This document shows positions 7,742 through 15,919 of a DNA stretch of 64,000 nt, piece by piece. The number at the start of each line of letters is the position of its first letter. Positions within the stretch are counted from its first letter, which is position 1. The position numbers and the translations under genes are program-made. The stretch is from assembly GCF_013114835.1 (NCBI RefSeq), contig NZ_JAAVLW010000005.1:1-64000 (forward strand), in the 5' to 3' direction. Source of the DNA: Bradyrhizobium archetypum (GTDB lineage Bacteria > Pseudomonadota > Alphaproteobacteria > Rhizobiales > Xanthobacteraceae). The notes under the pieces were generated by a model that was not told the DNA's origin, did not search any database, and worked only from the letters and a program-made list of their open reading frames with translations.

Positions 7742-8773
7742 CTAATCTGGATACTTTCGAAGCTCGGAGTGCCATCTCTTTGCGACAACGCGGTCACCGA
7801 TGGTGAAACGCATGAGGTCTTCTCCAACCTCCAGCGGCCCCTGATAGGTGCTTTGCGTCCGTGATAAGAGCTCACGCACCTCTGTTCCGAGAAGCACGAT
7901 GTGCGAATAGGCGGCAAGCTTCGGCTTCACGCGCGAGAAAACCGTCCCGGCTTCCTCAGGCGACGTGTGATGAGCGGCGATCGGTTTGAGCTGCGGCAAC
8001 TTTGCCATTTGCTCCGACATCGCAAAAACTTCGTGGATCAGGAGGTCCGTTCCCGTCGCGTGCCTGATCAGGTTTTCGTCGAACTTCGTGTCCCCTGAAA
8101 TCGTGACAGACCTTGCACCGTAGTCGATCCGATAACCCACGGATGGCTTGATGAGCTCGCCGTGATCGACCGCGAACGCGGTGACCTTGACGCCGGCTTC
8201 GTCGAACACGACGCGGTCTCCATGGAAGTCGTGCACCTCGATCTGGGTGGCAGCCGCCGGGATATGTTCGTCCGCCTGACGGATGCGCACGTCATCAGAG
8301 AACGCCTCGGCAAGGCCTTTTGCAATTTTCGCCACTCCGCTTGGCGCGGTAGTCCCGTCCGATGGCCCCCATAGCCGCAGGGCTCTGGCGCGGGATCCAA
8401 ACGGTCCAAACATGTATCCTGTCATCCAGAGATCAGGCAATCCTGCGACATGGTCTGAATGATAGTGGGTCAGAAAGACGCCGTCGATGCCCTTGCCGAA
8501 CGACATGCCTAATTGAAACAGACGCACGGTAACGCCGCGCCCAGCGTCGAAAAGCAGATTGAGCCCGCCGGCTTGAACCAATGTTGCCGGCCCGAAACGC
8601 GCGGGACTCGGCAGGGGCGCACCCGTACCGAGCAGCGTCACGACGATGTCCTTGGACATCGGAGGCTTGTCTTCAGCCGCTGCGGCGCCCGAGATCGAAT
8701 AGACCAGTGCGAAAACAGCCGCGGTACCTGCCAGAATGCATCGTCGCTTTGTCGTCCCGCCAGTTGCCGCCAT
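7742..8773 (-). CDS. exported metallo-beta-lactamase-fold hydrolase (RNase Z/arylsulfatase-like)
   Basis: Start chosen at 8773 (MAATGGTTKRR), with an AAGGAA site upstream and a good signal peptide ending SGAAAAED; longer starts at 8800 and 8824 are possible. The 343-residue protein has the metal-binding motif HYHSDH at residues 103-108, GDT (about 230), and later His residues (IHEVF, AAHHTSPEEAG), as in the MBL-fold group related to RNase Z and alkylsulfatases. The signal peptide makes a tRNA-processing role unlikely. It lies 126 bases downstream of the AraC gene in the same direction. Confidence 0.82.
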   Translation of the reverse strand: MAATGGTTKRRCILAGTAAVFALVYSISGAAAAEDKPPMSKDIVVTLLGTGAPLPSPARFGPATLVQAGGLNLLFDAGRGVTVRLFQLGMSFGKGIDGVFLTHYHSDHVAGLPDLWMTGYMFGPFGSRARALRLWGPSDGTTAPSGVAKIAKGLAEAFSDDVRIRQADEHIPAAATQIEVHDFHGDRVVFDEAGVKVTAFAVDHGELIKPSVGYRIDYGARSVTISGDTKFDENLIRHATGTDLLIHEVFAMSEQMAKLPQLKPIAAHHTSPEEAGTVFSRVKPKLAAYSHIVLLGTEVRELLSRTQSTYQGPLEVGEDLMRFTIGDRVVAKRWHSELRKYPD

Positions 8774-8898
8774 TGAGAAAATTCCTTTGCTTGATCGCAT
8801 CCGTCGCACGTATCTGATCGGCACAAATGCGGGCGCACCTTGGCCGAGTCCTCTTGCGAGATAGCAAAAGCCGTCTTCAGCCGGTGCGCTTGTATATT

Positions 8899-9705
8899 TC
8901 AGCCATCCGGGGAAAAAATGTTATCCCAGTCGCCGACAAGTTGACTTGGTGCGACCCCGACTAATCCGTGGCATTCGCGGATGAAATGCGCCTGATCGAA
9001 ATATCCCGCTGAATGGATGATGCCGGTCCAAGGTTTCGACGGTTCGTTGCGATGGGCCGTCAAGGCTGCGTCAAACCTAACCGTACGCGCGTAAAGTTTG
9101 GGCGAAAGACCCACTTGGACAGTGAATCGCCGCTGGAATTGGCGCGCGCTAAGGCCCGATTGCTTCACAAGCTGGTCGATACGGACGCGACCGCGTGAAG
9201 CCAGCAGCAGACGGGACGTATAGTCGATCCCATCCTGGGCTGGACTGTCATCCTGCATCATCCCGAACCAACGTTCTGCAGCGGCTACGCGCGCGTCGAA
9301 GTCAGAAGCTGAACGTACGGCGCCGCTCAGCAGCACCGCGCTCTTGCCGAGAACGTCGCGGGCCGGGATGCCTTCGTTAACAAGAGAGGTCATATCGAGG
9401 CCGACGAGGCGGTTGAGCGCAGCCGGCTGTAGCAGAATATTGAAGATGTGAACCTCGCCTGACATGTAGAGCTGGATCCGGCGTGACCCCTGCGGGCCGA
9501 CTACAACTGTCTCTGCGGCCGTCTGCAGGGGACCACCATCAATTCGAAGGCGGAAAGGATCGCCCAGATAAATGTCGATGATCTGGTGGGGCCGCGCCGT
9601 CAGCGGCCACGTCAGCCCTTCGGGACCCAATGTTCCGCGGCGTTCCTCGAATGAGCGAACGATGCTGCGAAGCGCGTTATGAGGGGTCCTTCGTCTGACA
9701 TCCAT
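8899..9705 (-). CDS. AraC-family transcriptional regulator
   Basis: The 268-residue protein has an N-terminal effector domain of the DUF6597 kind (HQIIDIYLGDPFRL, then VVVGPQGSRRIQLYMSG) and a C-terminal double helix-turn-helix of about 100 residues with LVKQSGLSARQFQRRFTVQVG and GIIHSAGYFDQAHFIRECHG. It is on the same strand as, and upstream of, the exported MBL-fold hydrolase, which may be its target. Confidence 0.88.
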   Translation of the reverse strand: MDVRRRTPHNALRSIVRSFEERRGTLGPEGLTWPLTARPHQIIDIYLGDPFRLRIDGGPLQTAAETVVVGPQGSRRIQLYMSGEVHIFNILLQPAALNRLVGLDMTSLVNEGIPARDVLGKSAVLLSGAVRSASDFDARVAAAERWFGMMQDDSPAQDGIDYTSRLLLASRGRVRIDQLVKQSGLSARQFQRRFTVQVGLSPKLYARTVRFDAALTAHRNEPSKPWTGIIHSAGYFDQAHFIRECHGLVGVAPSQLVGDWDNIFSPDG

Positions 9706-10181
9706 CGACGGCCATCCCGTTTCGGCGCCACCCGACGCCGTCCAACGATCTGCATGTTACCACAAATTGGCTTTCGGCAAGGACAGGTGCCAAGCCGATC
9801 AGTCTTGGCGATCTGAACCGTACTTTTCGGCTTATGGGCCCTTCGCGTCATTTCGCGTGCGCGCAACTATCAGGTCGCTTTCAGGTCAAAGTGGACGTCA
9901 AATGGCAGGCAGGACCGGCTAGATCGGTCGCGAATGACCTTAAACGGAAAACACATCCGATTCCGATAGCCGAGCGCGCCCACAATCTCTTGAAGAGGCG
10001 GCTGCCACGACGTAACCTAAAGCTCCAAGGTGGCGGAATTGCCCCTTGCTTCTTCGGCTGCGCACATAGACAGCCAAGCATTCGGACAATCAATAGAAGC
10101 CGCTTTTTCTTGGTGAGCGACCGCTATCGTTCACGCCGATCCTTGGTCATCTGGAACGTCGGATAACAAGGGAGGGAATTC
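9706..10181. other. intergenic stretch without a supportable gene
   Basis: About 475 bases between divergent AraC and cupin genes. It must contain both promoters but no clear operator symmetry was found. Short frames here lack coding character. Confidence 0.4.
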
Positions 10182-10649
10182 ATGAACATTTCATTCACCC
10201 GCGCCCTGATCGCTTTATCTGCCGCTGCGCTCCTCGCGCCGTTCGTTATCTTCGGCGGAGTCGATGCGGCAAGCGCCGACGACGTGCCCGACGGGCTATC
10301 TGTTGAGTGGCAGGGCAAGAAACCTTGCGAGAAACTTTTTGAGGACGCGCATGTCCGCGTCGCTCGGTGCACGTTCCCACCGGGGGCTGTGCACGTCTGC
10401 CACTCACACCCGGGTTACCTTAGTTATGTGGTAAGCGGAGGCCAAGGACAGATCGAGGACGAGAAAGGAATACGTAAGATCAATGTAACCGCCGGCGCAT
10501 TGTTCGATGCGCCTCCGACCCCATGGCATGAGTTTGCAAACGTGGGAGACACCACGATTCAATACATCATCGTCGAAAGGAAATACCAGGCTGTAACCCC
10601 AGTGAGTCAGACCGCATGCCCGAAAGGAACAGTGGGTCGCTCTCAATAA
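10182..10649 (+). CDS. periplasmic cupin-domain protein
   Basis: The 155-residue protein starts after a strong GGGAGGG site, with a signal peptide ending DAASADD. The mature part is a one-domain cupin with FPPGAVHVCHSHPGYLSYVV and a second motif ending TPWHEFANVGD, so two histidines of motif 1 and one of motif 2 are present. Four cysteines (KPCEKLF, ARCTFPP, HVCHSH, TACPKG) are unusual for a cupin and could form disulfides in the periplasm. It is unrelated in sequence to the cupin at 3815. Confidence 0.8.
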   Translation: MNISFTRALIALSAAALLAPFVIFGGVDAASADDVPDGLSVEWQGKKPCEKLFEDAHVRVARCTFPPGAVHVCHSHPGYLSYVVSGGQGQIEDEKGIRKINVTAGALFDAPPTPWHEFANVGDTTIQYIIVERKYQAVTPVSQTACPKGTVGRSQ

Positions 10650-10726
10650 CTGACGGCCGGGTCAAGCCGCCGGCTCACTTTTCGGGTTCGCAGGCAGCAG
10701 CGAGTCGTTTGCTGAAACGACTGCTG

Positions 10727-10834
10727 TTGGCCCCAAGCCGCCCATCTGCGAAGACGCGGCTTAGTCACCTCTTTGAGGAGGAGCGGACGAGAGTTCGCGC
10801 TGCCAGATACTTCTGAGTCTGACCCAAAGCAGCC
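10727..10834 (+). repeat. interspersed repeat family, copy 5
   Basis: Starts TTGGCCCCAAGCCGCCC and ends TCTGACCCAAAGCAGCC, with AGGAGCGGACGAG inside. It lies just beyond the cupin gene, between convergent genes. Confidence 0.65.
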
Positions 10835-10852
10835 GCAAACGCGCAAGCGCAT

Positions 10853-11593
10853 TCAGCGCCAGCGCGCTAGGCTGGAATAACCCTCCATGATTGATCGCGG
10901 CTTCGTCACAGCGCATTCATGAGTTTTTGTCGGCCTCGACTGATTGCCTGCAACCCCGATCCAGGTCAGCAATCGCTTGCGCTCGTCCCAAACCAAGTCA
11001 AACCGGTCGGGGCGGCCAGCGACGGCGAACTTCATGACGCCATCGTCCGTTCCAGTAATCTCGCCCGACATGGTCTGGCCCGCCGCGTATGTCTCTAGAA
11101 CGACGATTCTTGTAGCGCGATCCAGAGTTACGAAATATGCACCCATCTCGCCTGTGCAGGTAAGCGAAAAGGCGTCTACGGGGTCGAGACGTTTCGGATC
11201 AAACGGCTCAGGCCGATAGAAGGCTGAGAGCATTGTTCTGCCAGGGACTTCCGTGCAGGAGTGTTGCAGTAAAGATCTTGCCAGTTCATTGGCGGGCATT
11301 CCCGGCCACGTCATCGCGTTGCGCTTGCGGTCGAAGGAAAAAAGGATACGTCCTCCATCGGCCCTCAGGCTGAAGTCCAGTTGCGCGTCACTTACCGCGA
11401 TGATTTCGCCCGGTAGTTTGTTTCCACCGGGGTTCTCAAATACGAAATGATTTGTCCCGAGGTCGTAGGTTACGAAGTAACGTTGCGGCTGCTGCTGATA
11501 GTATTGGCCGTCGCAGCGAATGGATGTTGGTTCGGCTTCTGCCTGCAGGATGCAAGCCAAAACCATGAACAGCGATAATGTAAAACGGCGCAT
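10853..11593 (-). CDS. secreted protein made of two tandem homologous domains
   Basis: A signal peptide (residues 1-20, ending QAEAEP) is followed by two related blocks of about 85 residues. Block 1 reads IRCDGQYY, YFVTYDLGTNHFVFE, GEIIAV, FDRKRNAMTWPGMPANELAR, HSC; block 2 reads LTCTGEMG, YFVTLDRATRIVVLE, GEITGT, WDERKRLLTWIGVAGNQSR, HEC. Each block begins and ends with a cysteine, which suggests one disulfide per domain. The 246-residue protein is likely periplasmic. I do not recognise the family and infer no function. Confidence 0.75.
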   Translation of the reverse strand: MRRFTLSLFMVLACILQAEAEPTSIRCDGQYYQQQPQRYFVTYDLGTNHFVFENPGGNKLPGEIIAVSDAQLDFSLRADGGRILFSFDRKRNAMTWPGMPANELARSLLQHSCTEVPGRTMLSAFYRPEPFDPKRLDPVDAFSLTCTGEMGAYFVTLDRATRIVVLETYAAGQTMSGEITGTDDGVMKFAVAGRPDRFDLVWDERKRLLTWIGVAGNQSRPTKTHECAVTKPRSIMEGYSSLARWR

Positions 11594-11725
11594 TGATCAC
11601 CAGCCTAGGTTGCTATCTCCTTATGATGCCTCAATTGTTTATGCTCCGCTAATGCGAAACCCGGCTTCTAGGCGATTTCCGATGTTTCGCGTTGCAGAAT
11701 GCAGGCTCGTGGCGAGACTTCTGCA

Positions 11726-11835
11726 TCTGGCCCTAAGCCGAACACCCGCCCAATTCTTTGTCATGTCGGCTGACAGGGACAGACCGGACCCGGTCCATGC
11801 TCGCCTCTACGCCGCTTGTGACCAAAAAAGCGGAC
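11726..11835 (+). repeat. interspersed repeat family, copy 6
   Basis: 110 bases from TCTGGCCCTAAGCCGAAC to GTGACCAAAAAAGCGGAC, with GGACAGACCGGACCCGG in the middle. This copy is close to the family consensus. Confidence 0.75.
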
Positions 11836-11915
11836 TTGGCGGTCTGGCTGTACCCGACCAAAAATGTTTAGGGTGGCACTGGATCAAATACACGGATAGA
11901 CCGCGAGCGATGCGA

Positions 11916-12359
11916 ATGGCTGACCAACTCCAACTTGCGCCACTCCATCGGACAGGCTCCACCGAGCGGCACACCTTCGACTTTGTCGTCAATGGCGTGT
12001 CCCTCTTTGAAGCTACTCAGGCGTCTGCCTCTGACATGTGCGGGTGTCTTTCGGATGCTCGTTTCGAGCCTGATCTGGCCAGCCGCTTCAACGTCAAGTC
12101 AGTGAATATGCTGACGTCAGAGGTGCGCATTGGAGGCGGCCACCGTGCGGTTTTGTTCGGTTGCCCCGAATGTGGCGATTTCGCTTGCGGAGCCATCACG
12201 GTTTTTATCTCTCGTCGAGATGACGCTTCCGTGCAGTGGTCTGACTTTGCATACGAGAATGGGTTCGAACCTGAAACGAAGATTACCGGCGTAGGTCCGT
12301 TCGCTTTTGATTGGTCCGCTTATCTAGCGGCATTCTCCCGCATGCAGGTGGCCGGTTAA
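11916..12359 (+). CDS. hypothetical protein with CPECG motif, 147 aa
   Basis: The frame is open from 11520 but its upstream part runs through the start of the convergent secreted-protein gene and repeat copy 6, so I start it at 11916 (MADQLQLAP; 11910 is an alternative). The product carries TFDFVVNGVSLFEA and a C-terminal half with FGCPECGDFACGAITVFI, three cysteines that could bind a metal, then WSDFAYEN. No ribosome-binding site is obvious. Family unknown; single gene. Confidence 0.6.
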   Translation: MADQLQLAPLHRTGSTERHTFDFVVNGVSLFEATQASASDMCGCLSDARFEPDLASRFNVKSVNMLTSEVRIGGGHRAVLFGCPECGDFACGAITVFISRRDDASVQWSDFAYENGFEPETKITGVGPFAFDWSAYLAAFSRMQVAG

Positions 12360-12366
12360 GTCAGCT

Positions 12367-12475
12367 TCTGGCCCTCAGCCGAACTGCCCCTGAGCGGCCG
12401 CAAAGGCCGCTCTCGGAGGAGAACCGGACCTGACGAGATGACCGGCCGGACCGCCGCTTGTGACCCAAAGCCGCT
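12367..12475 (+). repeat. interspersed repeat family, copy 7
   Basis: TCTGGCCCTCAGCCGAAC at the left, CTTGTGACCCAAAGCCGCT at the right, with a GCGGCCGCAAAGGCCGC palindrome and GAACCGGACC inside. It lies directly after the stop at 12359. Confidence 0.75.
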
Positions 12476-12552
12476 ATGGGCAGCTTGGCGAGAGTCCTGG
12501 GGGCCACGACGTTTCCGCTGATTTCTCACGCGCGACGGCTCCAACTGAAATT

Positions 12553-13296
12553 CTACGGGCGAACCGCGCGCAAATGCAGGAAGTAGGGTATGCGCTGCCA
12601 CCGGCGGCCAGGTCCCACGATAATGCAGTGGTCTGGAAGAGCCGGCTCACGAAGGGCCTCGACCAAAAATCCGGCTTCCTCCAAAGCCAAAAAATAATGC
12701 TCCAGAGGCCGATGCTGGCTGTTGAACGTGATCGCCAAGCCGTTGCGCTCAACTGCATCGGCGTAGCGGAAAGCATGAAGATAGTCACCTTTGATGACGA
12801 ACTGCGCGTCGGCAGTCGCCTCTTCAAACTTTCCGGCGGAATTAATCGGATGGACGATCGCCAAGCAAAGTCTCCCGCCTGGTTGCAGAACGCGCGCGGC
12901 TTCTCTAATGGCAGCAGGCATTTCATCGATATCTTGAAGTGACATGAAAGCGACAGCCAAATCCGTGCAGGCGTCATCGAGTGGGAGCGCGCAAGCATCC
13001 GCCAAGCGCACGTCCATTGAGGGATCGGACTCTCGGGCGGCAGTGACGAGAGATGGCGAACTATCGACGCCGATGATACGATGGCCGAGTTGTTTCAAGT
13101 CACGGGCGAGACGTCCTTCGCCGCATCCGATATCTAAGGTTTGCCGTCCCGGCGGAGGCAAAAGTCGAAGAAATTGGTCACGGTGAAAACGCCAATAGCT
13201 GTCGTGTCCCGGAGCGCGCGCCCATTGAATCCATTGCCGTGCCTCAGCCTCCCAACTTGCGCTTAGATTCGCCAGCTTGGTTGGAGTTTCAGTCAT
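12553..13296 (-). CDS. class I SAM-dependent methyltransferase
   Basis: The 247-residue protein has motif I LDIGCGEG at residues 54-61, the acidic motif II IIGVDSSPS, DACALPLDD (motif III region) and ARVLQPGGRL (motif IV/post region), a standard Rossmann-type methyltransferase of the UbiE/COQ5 type. The N-terminal segment with WIQWARAPGHDSYW resembles small-molecule methyltransferases. It is isolated between two repeat copies, so the substrate is unknown. Confidence 0.88.
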   Translation of the reverse strand: MTETPTKLANLSASWEAEARQWIQWARAPGHDSYWRFHRDQFLRLLPPPGRQTLDIGCGEGRLARDLKQLGHRIIGVDSSPSLVTAARESDPSMDVRLADACALPLDDACTDLAVAFMSLQDIDEMPAAIREAARVLQPGGRLCLAIVHPINSAGKFEEATADAQFVIKGDYLHAFRYADAVERNGLAITFNSQHRPLEHYFLALEEAGFLVEALREPALPDHCIIVGPGRRWQRIPYFLHLRAVRP

Positions 13297-13400
13297 TTCG
13301 GGCTCCTCTAAGCGCTACCAATGCCACTAATCTGCACCGCAGTTGTGCACGTGTCGCAGGCCTATTGCAACTCCAAGATGTTTCGACGGAGCGTCTCGTT

Positions 13401-13507
13401 TTGGCCCTTCAGAGACCTGCCAACAGCCCGTCAGGACGTCTGCTGCTCAGGGTAGACCGGAAGCGGCGGCTTGGCCGCCAAAACGGCGCTCATGACCCAA
13501 ATCGGAC
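13401..13507 (+). repeat. interspersed repeat family, copy 8
   Basis: 107 bases from TTGGCCCTTCAGAGACC to CATGACCCAAATCGGAC. About 92 percent identical to copy 9 (14208-14314); the pair flanks the two-gene membrane operon as direct repeats. Confidence 0.85.
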
Positions 13508-13660
13508 ATCCGGCCAACGAACCTTCTTGTTCCTGAATTGGTCCTACATTCCTTAGGAGCCATGGGGTTGTCCGTATTTATCCCGGGTGTCCTAGCTGAA
13601 TCCGGAGTGTCCGCTAACAAATGGATGGGTTGTTAACGTCCGCGGCCTAGAATTGTCTTC

Positions 13661-13861
13661 ATGAAGAAAATCCTACTCGTACTTGTCGGTTTCGTGCTGC
13701 TCCTCCCAACCGTTTTAATCGCGGCCATGGGTGCGCGTGCTGGGTCCGATGGCGCCCCGATCGCGTTCGGCTTGTGGATGTTCTTCGGATTGCCCACTAT
13801 GGTGGGCGCGATCTTCGCCTTCATAAAGGCAGATAAACTCTATCAAGATCGCCTCAGATGA
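13661..13861 (+). CDS. small two-helix membrane protein, 66 aa
   Basis: Two hydrophobic segments (about residues 4-22 and 34-55) are separated by a short loop with AGSDGAPI; the C-terminus is charged (KADKLYQDRLR). The stop overlaps the start of the next gene (ATGA at 13858-13861), so the two are translationally coupled. No family recognised. Confidence 0.65.
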   Translation: MKKILLVLVGFVLLLPTVLIAAMGARAGSDGAPIAFGLWMFFGLPTMVGAIFAFIKADKLYQDRLR

Positions 13862-14160
13862 CTAACGCAGCAATCATTTGGGTTTGGGGGCTCGTCTTTT
13901 TCTTCGCCGCCATCCCCGGCGCGGTATTGGGCTGGATCATCGGAGCGTTGTTCGGTTCATGGACTGGCGCAATGTCATCACTTGTCGTTTCGGTCATTGC
14001 AGGGGTCATAGCTGCGGAGAAAATCTATCCGGGGTCACTCAACGCGATGAGTGTCGGCGTCTTCTATGCATACTATTATCCCATGTTTTTCGTTCCGCCG
14101 TTCCTAGCGGCCATGCTGCTCGGAGTGTTGATTAGCAATCTCACTTCAAGAGCCCGATAG
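13858..14160 (+). CDS. small multi-pass membrane protein, 100 aa
   Basis: Three hydrophobic segments (about 6-30, 35-52 and 72-94) with a tyrosine-rich loop FYAYYYPMFFVPP. It overlaps the preceding small membrane gene by four bases, and the pair is bracketed by two near-identical repeat copies, which could allow the operon to be lost or amplified by recombination. Function unknown. Confidence 0.65.
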   Translation: MTNAAIIWVWGLVFFFAAIPGAVLGWIIGALFGSWTGAMSSLVVSVIAGVIAAEKIYPGSLNAMSVGVFYAYYYPMFFVPPFLAAMLLGVLISNLTSRAR

Positions 14161-14207
14161 AAGCTTAAGGCCGCCCTCAAGCGCTATAGCGCGTATAAGG
14201 TCCGCTG

Positions 14208-14314
14208 TTGGCCCTTCAGAGACCTGCCAACAGCCAGTCCCAACGTCTGCTGCTCAGGGCAGACCGGAAGCGGCAGCTTGGCCGCCAAAACGGCGCTCAT
14301 GACCCGGAACGGAC
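14208..14314 (+). repeat. interspersed repeat family, copy 9
   Basis: 107 bases, TTGGCCCTTCAGAGACC to CATGACCCGGAACGGAC; the closest relative of copy 8 with nine differences. Confidence 0.85.
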
Positions 14315-14330
14315 CTCAGATGTGATGTGG

Positions 14331-14537
14331 TCACCCCTGCTTCGCCGTTCGCGTGAGCGGAGTATCGGGCGGCAACGAGACCCAGGGATGGCGTGACTCC
14401 TCCCACACCGAGACGGTCGGCGCCGGGAAACTCGGGTCGGCGAAGTTTCCGATGGCAACAATGACGCGTCCAGGAAAACTTTCGCTCTCCCAATAGACCG
14501 TGGAGCCGCACGTCGAACAGAAGAGTCGTTTGGTCAA
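14331..14537 (-). pseudogene. 3' remnant of a GFA-family (glutathione-dependent formaldehyde-activating-like) gene
   Basis: The 68-codon frame begins at a TTG and reads RLFCSTCGSTVYWE, the typical C-terminal zinc motif of GFA/CENP-V domain proteins, then an APTVSVWEESRHPWV tail. The N-terminal half with the first cysteine cluster is missing, since a stop lies about 16 codons upstream. The family is normally about 120-140 residues, so this is a 5'-truncated relic. Confidence 0.6.
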
Positions 14538-14589
14538 TGTGTTACAGTGGTGGCGCCGATCCCGGATATCGTGGATCGAGAGAGTCTTC

Positions 14590-14703
14590 TAGTGATCTAC
14601 AAGTTCCTTCGTCGAGCCTTGCTCGCGGGGCGCATTGATATGCCATATCGCGGCCCCGCTTCATTCGAAGTCGATGACATGAGTTATCGCAATAACGTCA
14701 ATG
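14590..14703 (+). pseudogene. inverted C-terminal half of a DUF5680-like gene
   Basis: On the plus strand the reading VIYKFLRRALLAGRI, then YRGPASFEVDDMSYRNNVNG resembles the C-terminal part of DUF5680 proteins (pattern of an alpha helix, RGP, then Y-x-N and NG). The N-terminal half of the same kind of protein lies immediately to the right on the opposite strand (14661-14918), the two halves meeting tail to tail near 14705. That layout suggests an inversion has broken one gene. The family match is from memory. Confidence 0.4.
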
Positions 14704-14918
14704 GCACCTTGGCCATCCTTCGATACTGTCTCCTGTCCAACGAAGAACCCCATACCGAAATAAATGTCTCGATATGCATACGGACTTGCTTGGTGCTCAA
14801 GCTGCTTAGAACCATCGAGCAATGCTGCTGTCACAGTCGCGTCATCGTCCAAACCGGCGTAGGTGCGCCGCTTGGCCTCCAACAGAAAAGCAGCAAGGTC
14901 GTTCAACTCGATCCTCAT
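14661..14918 (-). pseudogene. N-terminal half of a DUF5680-like gene
   Basis: Starts MRIELNDLAAFLLEAKRRTY at 14918, with YRDIYFGMGFFVGQETVSKDG, which matches the DUF5680 N-terminal pattern. After about residue 66 the sequence stops resembling the family, and the expected C-terminal half is found inverted on the plus strand next to it. The whole frame is only 85 codons against about 140-160 expected. Confidence 0.55.
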
Positions 14919-14980
14919 GGCTCCGCCCCTGGGGTAGTGGCCTGTTTAACTGGGAGCGCCCAATTTCTCAATGTCCCTTA

Positions 14981-15089
14981 CTGGCCCATCGCGACGGATT
15001 TGGCAGGTCTCGCTCAGGTCGCCTTTCGCAGGCAGAGCTGACGTGATTTGACTCGCCGGGAGCATTGCGGCTTGTGACCCTAAGCGGAA
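14981..15089 (+). repeat. interspersed repeat family, copy 10
   Basis: 109 bases, CTGGCCCATCGCGACGG to GCTTGTGACCCTAAGCGGAA. Differs from copy 4 by two substitutions and one inserted A. Confidence 0.85.
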
Positions 15090-15131
15090 GGGAGCGTGTA
15101 TGGCTTCTAAGGCATTTGATCGAAATCGCAC

Positions 15132-15652
15132 ATGAAAAATTCAGCTGTACTTGGGCACAAAGGCACCATGGCGAGGTCCCATTCTCGGATATTCTTCAGC
15201 GTCGCTGTCGGGGTCTCGCTCACGTTCTTAGCTGGCTACATTGGATCTCTGGCGTTCCCAGGGTTAGTTGTAATTTGGTTTGGAGTTTATTGACTTCGAT
15301 ATTTGTCGGCGGCGCAAAGGCCACCTTGGCACTGCTGATCGTCCCGAGCATGATCGGGGCACAATTCGCCTGGCCAGTGACTTGCATCCTTTTCCCTTTG
15401 ATAGGTCTCGTTCGGCAGCCTGCGACCATCTCAACGGTTTTCGTTCTCAGCGGTTGTGGGGCTCTCCTGGGGGCATCGATCACCTACGCTAGATTCATCG
15501 CTCACTTGATCTTCTACGTAAATCCACAAAACCACCTTCACTTCGTCCTCGCGAGCGCAATCGCTGGCGCAGTCTTAGGTGGAGTTTTCGGATTCTGCCT
15601 TTGGAGGTTTGACGTGGCGTATCCGACAAGAGGAGCCGAAGCAGCCACTTAA
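15132..15652 (+). pseudogene. frameshifted multi-pass membrane protein gene
   Basis: From ATG 15132 (or ATG 15168) the frame encodes a hydrophobic N-terminal part (RIFFSVAVGVSLTFLAGYIG, then LAFPGLVVIWFGVY) and stops at 15291-15293. The overlapping frame then carries LLIVPSMIGAQFAW, FLFPLIGLVR-like and IAGAVLGGVFGFCLW segments to TAA at 15652. Together they make a plausible protein of about 170 residues with four membrane segments, so a single-base frameshift near 15290 is likely. Two separate small genes is the alternative. Confidence 0.55.
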
Positions 15653-15725
15653 CGGGATGGCGGAGCGGTACCCGCAATTGCAAGTCAGACCGGAGAACTG
15701 AGGAAGGCACTTACTAACGTCGGCC

Positions 15726-15837
15726 TTGTGGTCCCATCAAAGAAGTGGTGAGACCTGCCATGGAGGTCCGCTAAGTGGGACCCTAGCGGACTAGATTTGC
15801 TCACGCTGAGCTTTTCGCGTTTTGACCCGAAGCGGGC
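15726..15837 (+). repeat. interspersed repeat family, copy 11
   Basis: Left motif TTGTGGTCCCATCAAAG, inner GGTCCGCTAAGTGGG and CTAGATTTGCTCACGCTGAG as in copy 2, right motif TTTTGACCCGAAGCGGGC. Confidence 0.75.
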
Positions 15838-15919
15838 CTCGGCAGCTTCACTTGCTGCAGAAACGCAGGCTTAACCTTCGGTTGCTTAACTGCGCAGCGT
15901 CAATCAGCGACAACGTACG

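Noticed and set aside
9834..10166. 110-codon plus-strand frame between AraC and cupin genes
   Set aside because: No ribosome-binding site and basic low-complexity translation; judged non-coding.
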